Shown here in pieces: positions 63,949 through 64,000 of a DNA stretch of 64,000 bases. A program made the position numbers and the translations under genes. The stretch spans positions 124,001 through 188,000 of the forward strand of contig DATGDH010000139.1 in assembly GCA_035310985.1 (NCBI GenBank). The letters are read 5' to 3'. The stretch is from DAHVFK01 sp035310985. Its GTDB lineage: Bacteria > Pseudomonadota > Gammaproteobacteria > Burkholderiales > SG8-39. The notes beneath the pieces are model-generated. The model saw only the letters and a list, made by a program, of their open reading frames with translations. It did no database searches and was not told the DNA's origin. Positions within the stretch are counted from its first letter, which is position 1. Each line of letters opens with the position of its first letter.

Positions 63949-64000
63949 TCAGCCGGCGTACGCGAGCGCGAGCTCCGCGTCGGTCGCCTCGTCGAGCAGG
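63949..64000 (-). CDS. 3' end of an unidentified minus-strand gene (cut by window end)
   Basis: On the minus strand an open frame enters at the window edge and ends in TGA at 63951-63949, giving the C-terminal residues LLDEATDAELALAYAG. It converges with the GNAT gene 8 bp away. Too little is present to assign a family, and it could be chance, although codon usage and the lack of other stops are consistent with a real gene. Confidence 0.35.
   Translation of the reverse strand, partial: LLDEATDAELALAYAG

Overview
The window is a GC-rich chromosomal segment of a Gram-negative bacterium, most probably a betaproteobacterium close to Rhodocyclales or Burkholderiales. The evidence is the gene content and order: pilMNOPQ divergent from ponA and followed by aroK-aroB-gltB-gltD, lptM next to lysA and cyaY, engB between hemB and a diheme cytochrome c4, msrPQ, and a Thauera-type benzoyl-CoA reductase cluster. 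Genus cannot be decided from this sequence. No tRNA, rRNA, CRISPR array or insertion sequence was seen, and no stretch over 300 bases lacks a gene.

Left part (1-13200): the 3' end of ilvD, an acyl-CoA ligase, an old-yellow-enzyme flavin reductase, a small low-GC patch with two unknown membrane proteins, a DUF924 protein, a thioredoxin-fold DUF255 protein, a small cytochrome c, a complete livKHMGF-type ABC importer and a ferredoxin-flavin reductase. Middle-left (13188-25338): a tightly packed cutA-dsbD group, hemB and engB separated by a strongly structured intergenic region (candidate small RNA), cytochrome c4, a lipoamide-dehydrogenase-like flavoprotein, then a likely envelope redox-stress group (lipoprotein, ECF sigma factor, anti-sigma factor, MsrP, MsrQ) and a NYN-domain protein. 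Middle (25343-33823): an RND efflux pair preceded by a possible leader peptide, lysA-lptM, cyaY and penicillin-binding protein 1A. Middle-right (33996-51702): type IV pilus assembly operon pilMNOPQ, aroKB, glutamate synthase gltBD, an acetylornithine-type aminotransferase, glmU, glmS and a small cytochrome c without any methionine ligand.

Right part (51737-63940): the most distinctive region is an anaerobic aromatic-degradation module. On the plus strand lie had, oah, dch, bcrC, bcrB, bcrA, bcrD, a 2[4Fe-4S] ferredoxin gene and a tandem GNAT acetyltransferase, mostly joined by 4-bp ATGA overlaps. Divergently, korA-korB encode a 2-oxoacid:ferredoxin oxidoreductase, followed by a rubrerythrin-like gene. 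Together these would make reduced ferredoxin from a 2-oxoacid (KorAB), use it with ATP to dearomatise benzoyl-CoA (BcrABCD), hydrate the dienoyl-CoA (Dch), oxidise the hydroxyl group (Had) and open the ring (Oah). The 208-bp divergent control region carries an FNR-type site and a 7-6-7 palindrome lying between a predicted -35 and -10. The benzoate-CoA ligase, a dedicated regulator and the lower beta-oxidation genes are not in the window and may lie beyond its right edge.

The most promising items for follow-up are the divergent control region, the rubrerythrin and GNAT genes tied to the benzoyl-CoA module, the multi-hairpin RNA candidate between hemB and engB, and the 11-residue leader frame in front of the RND efflux operon.
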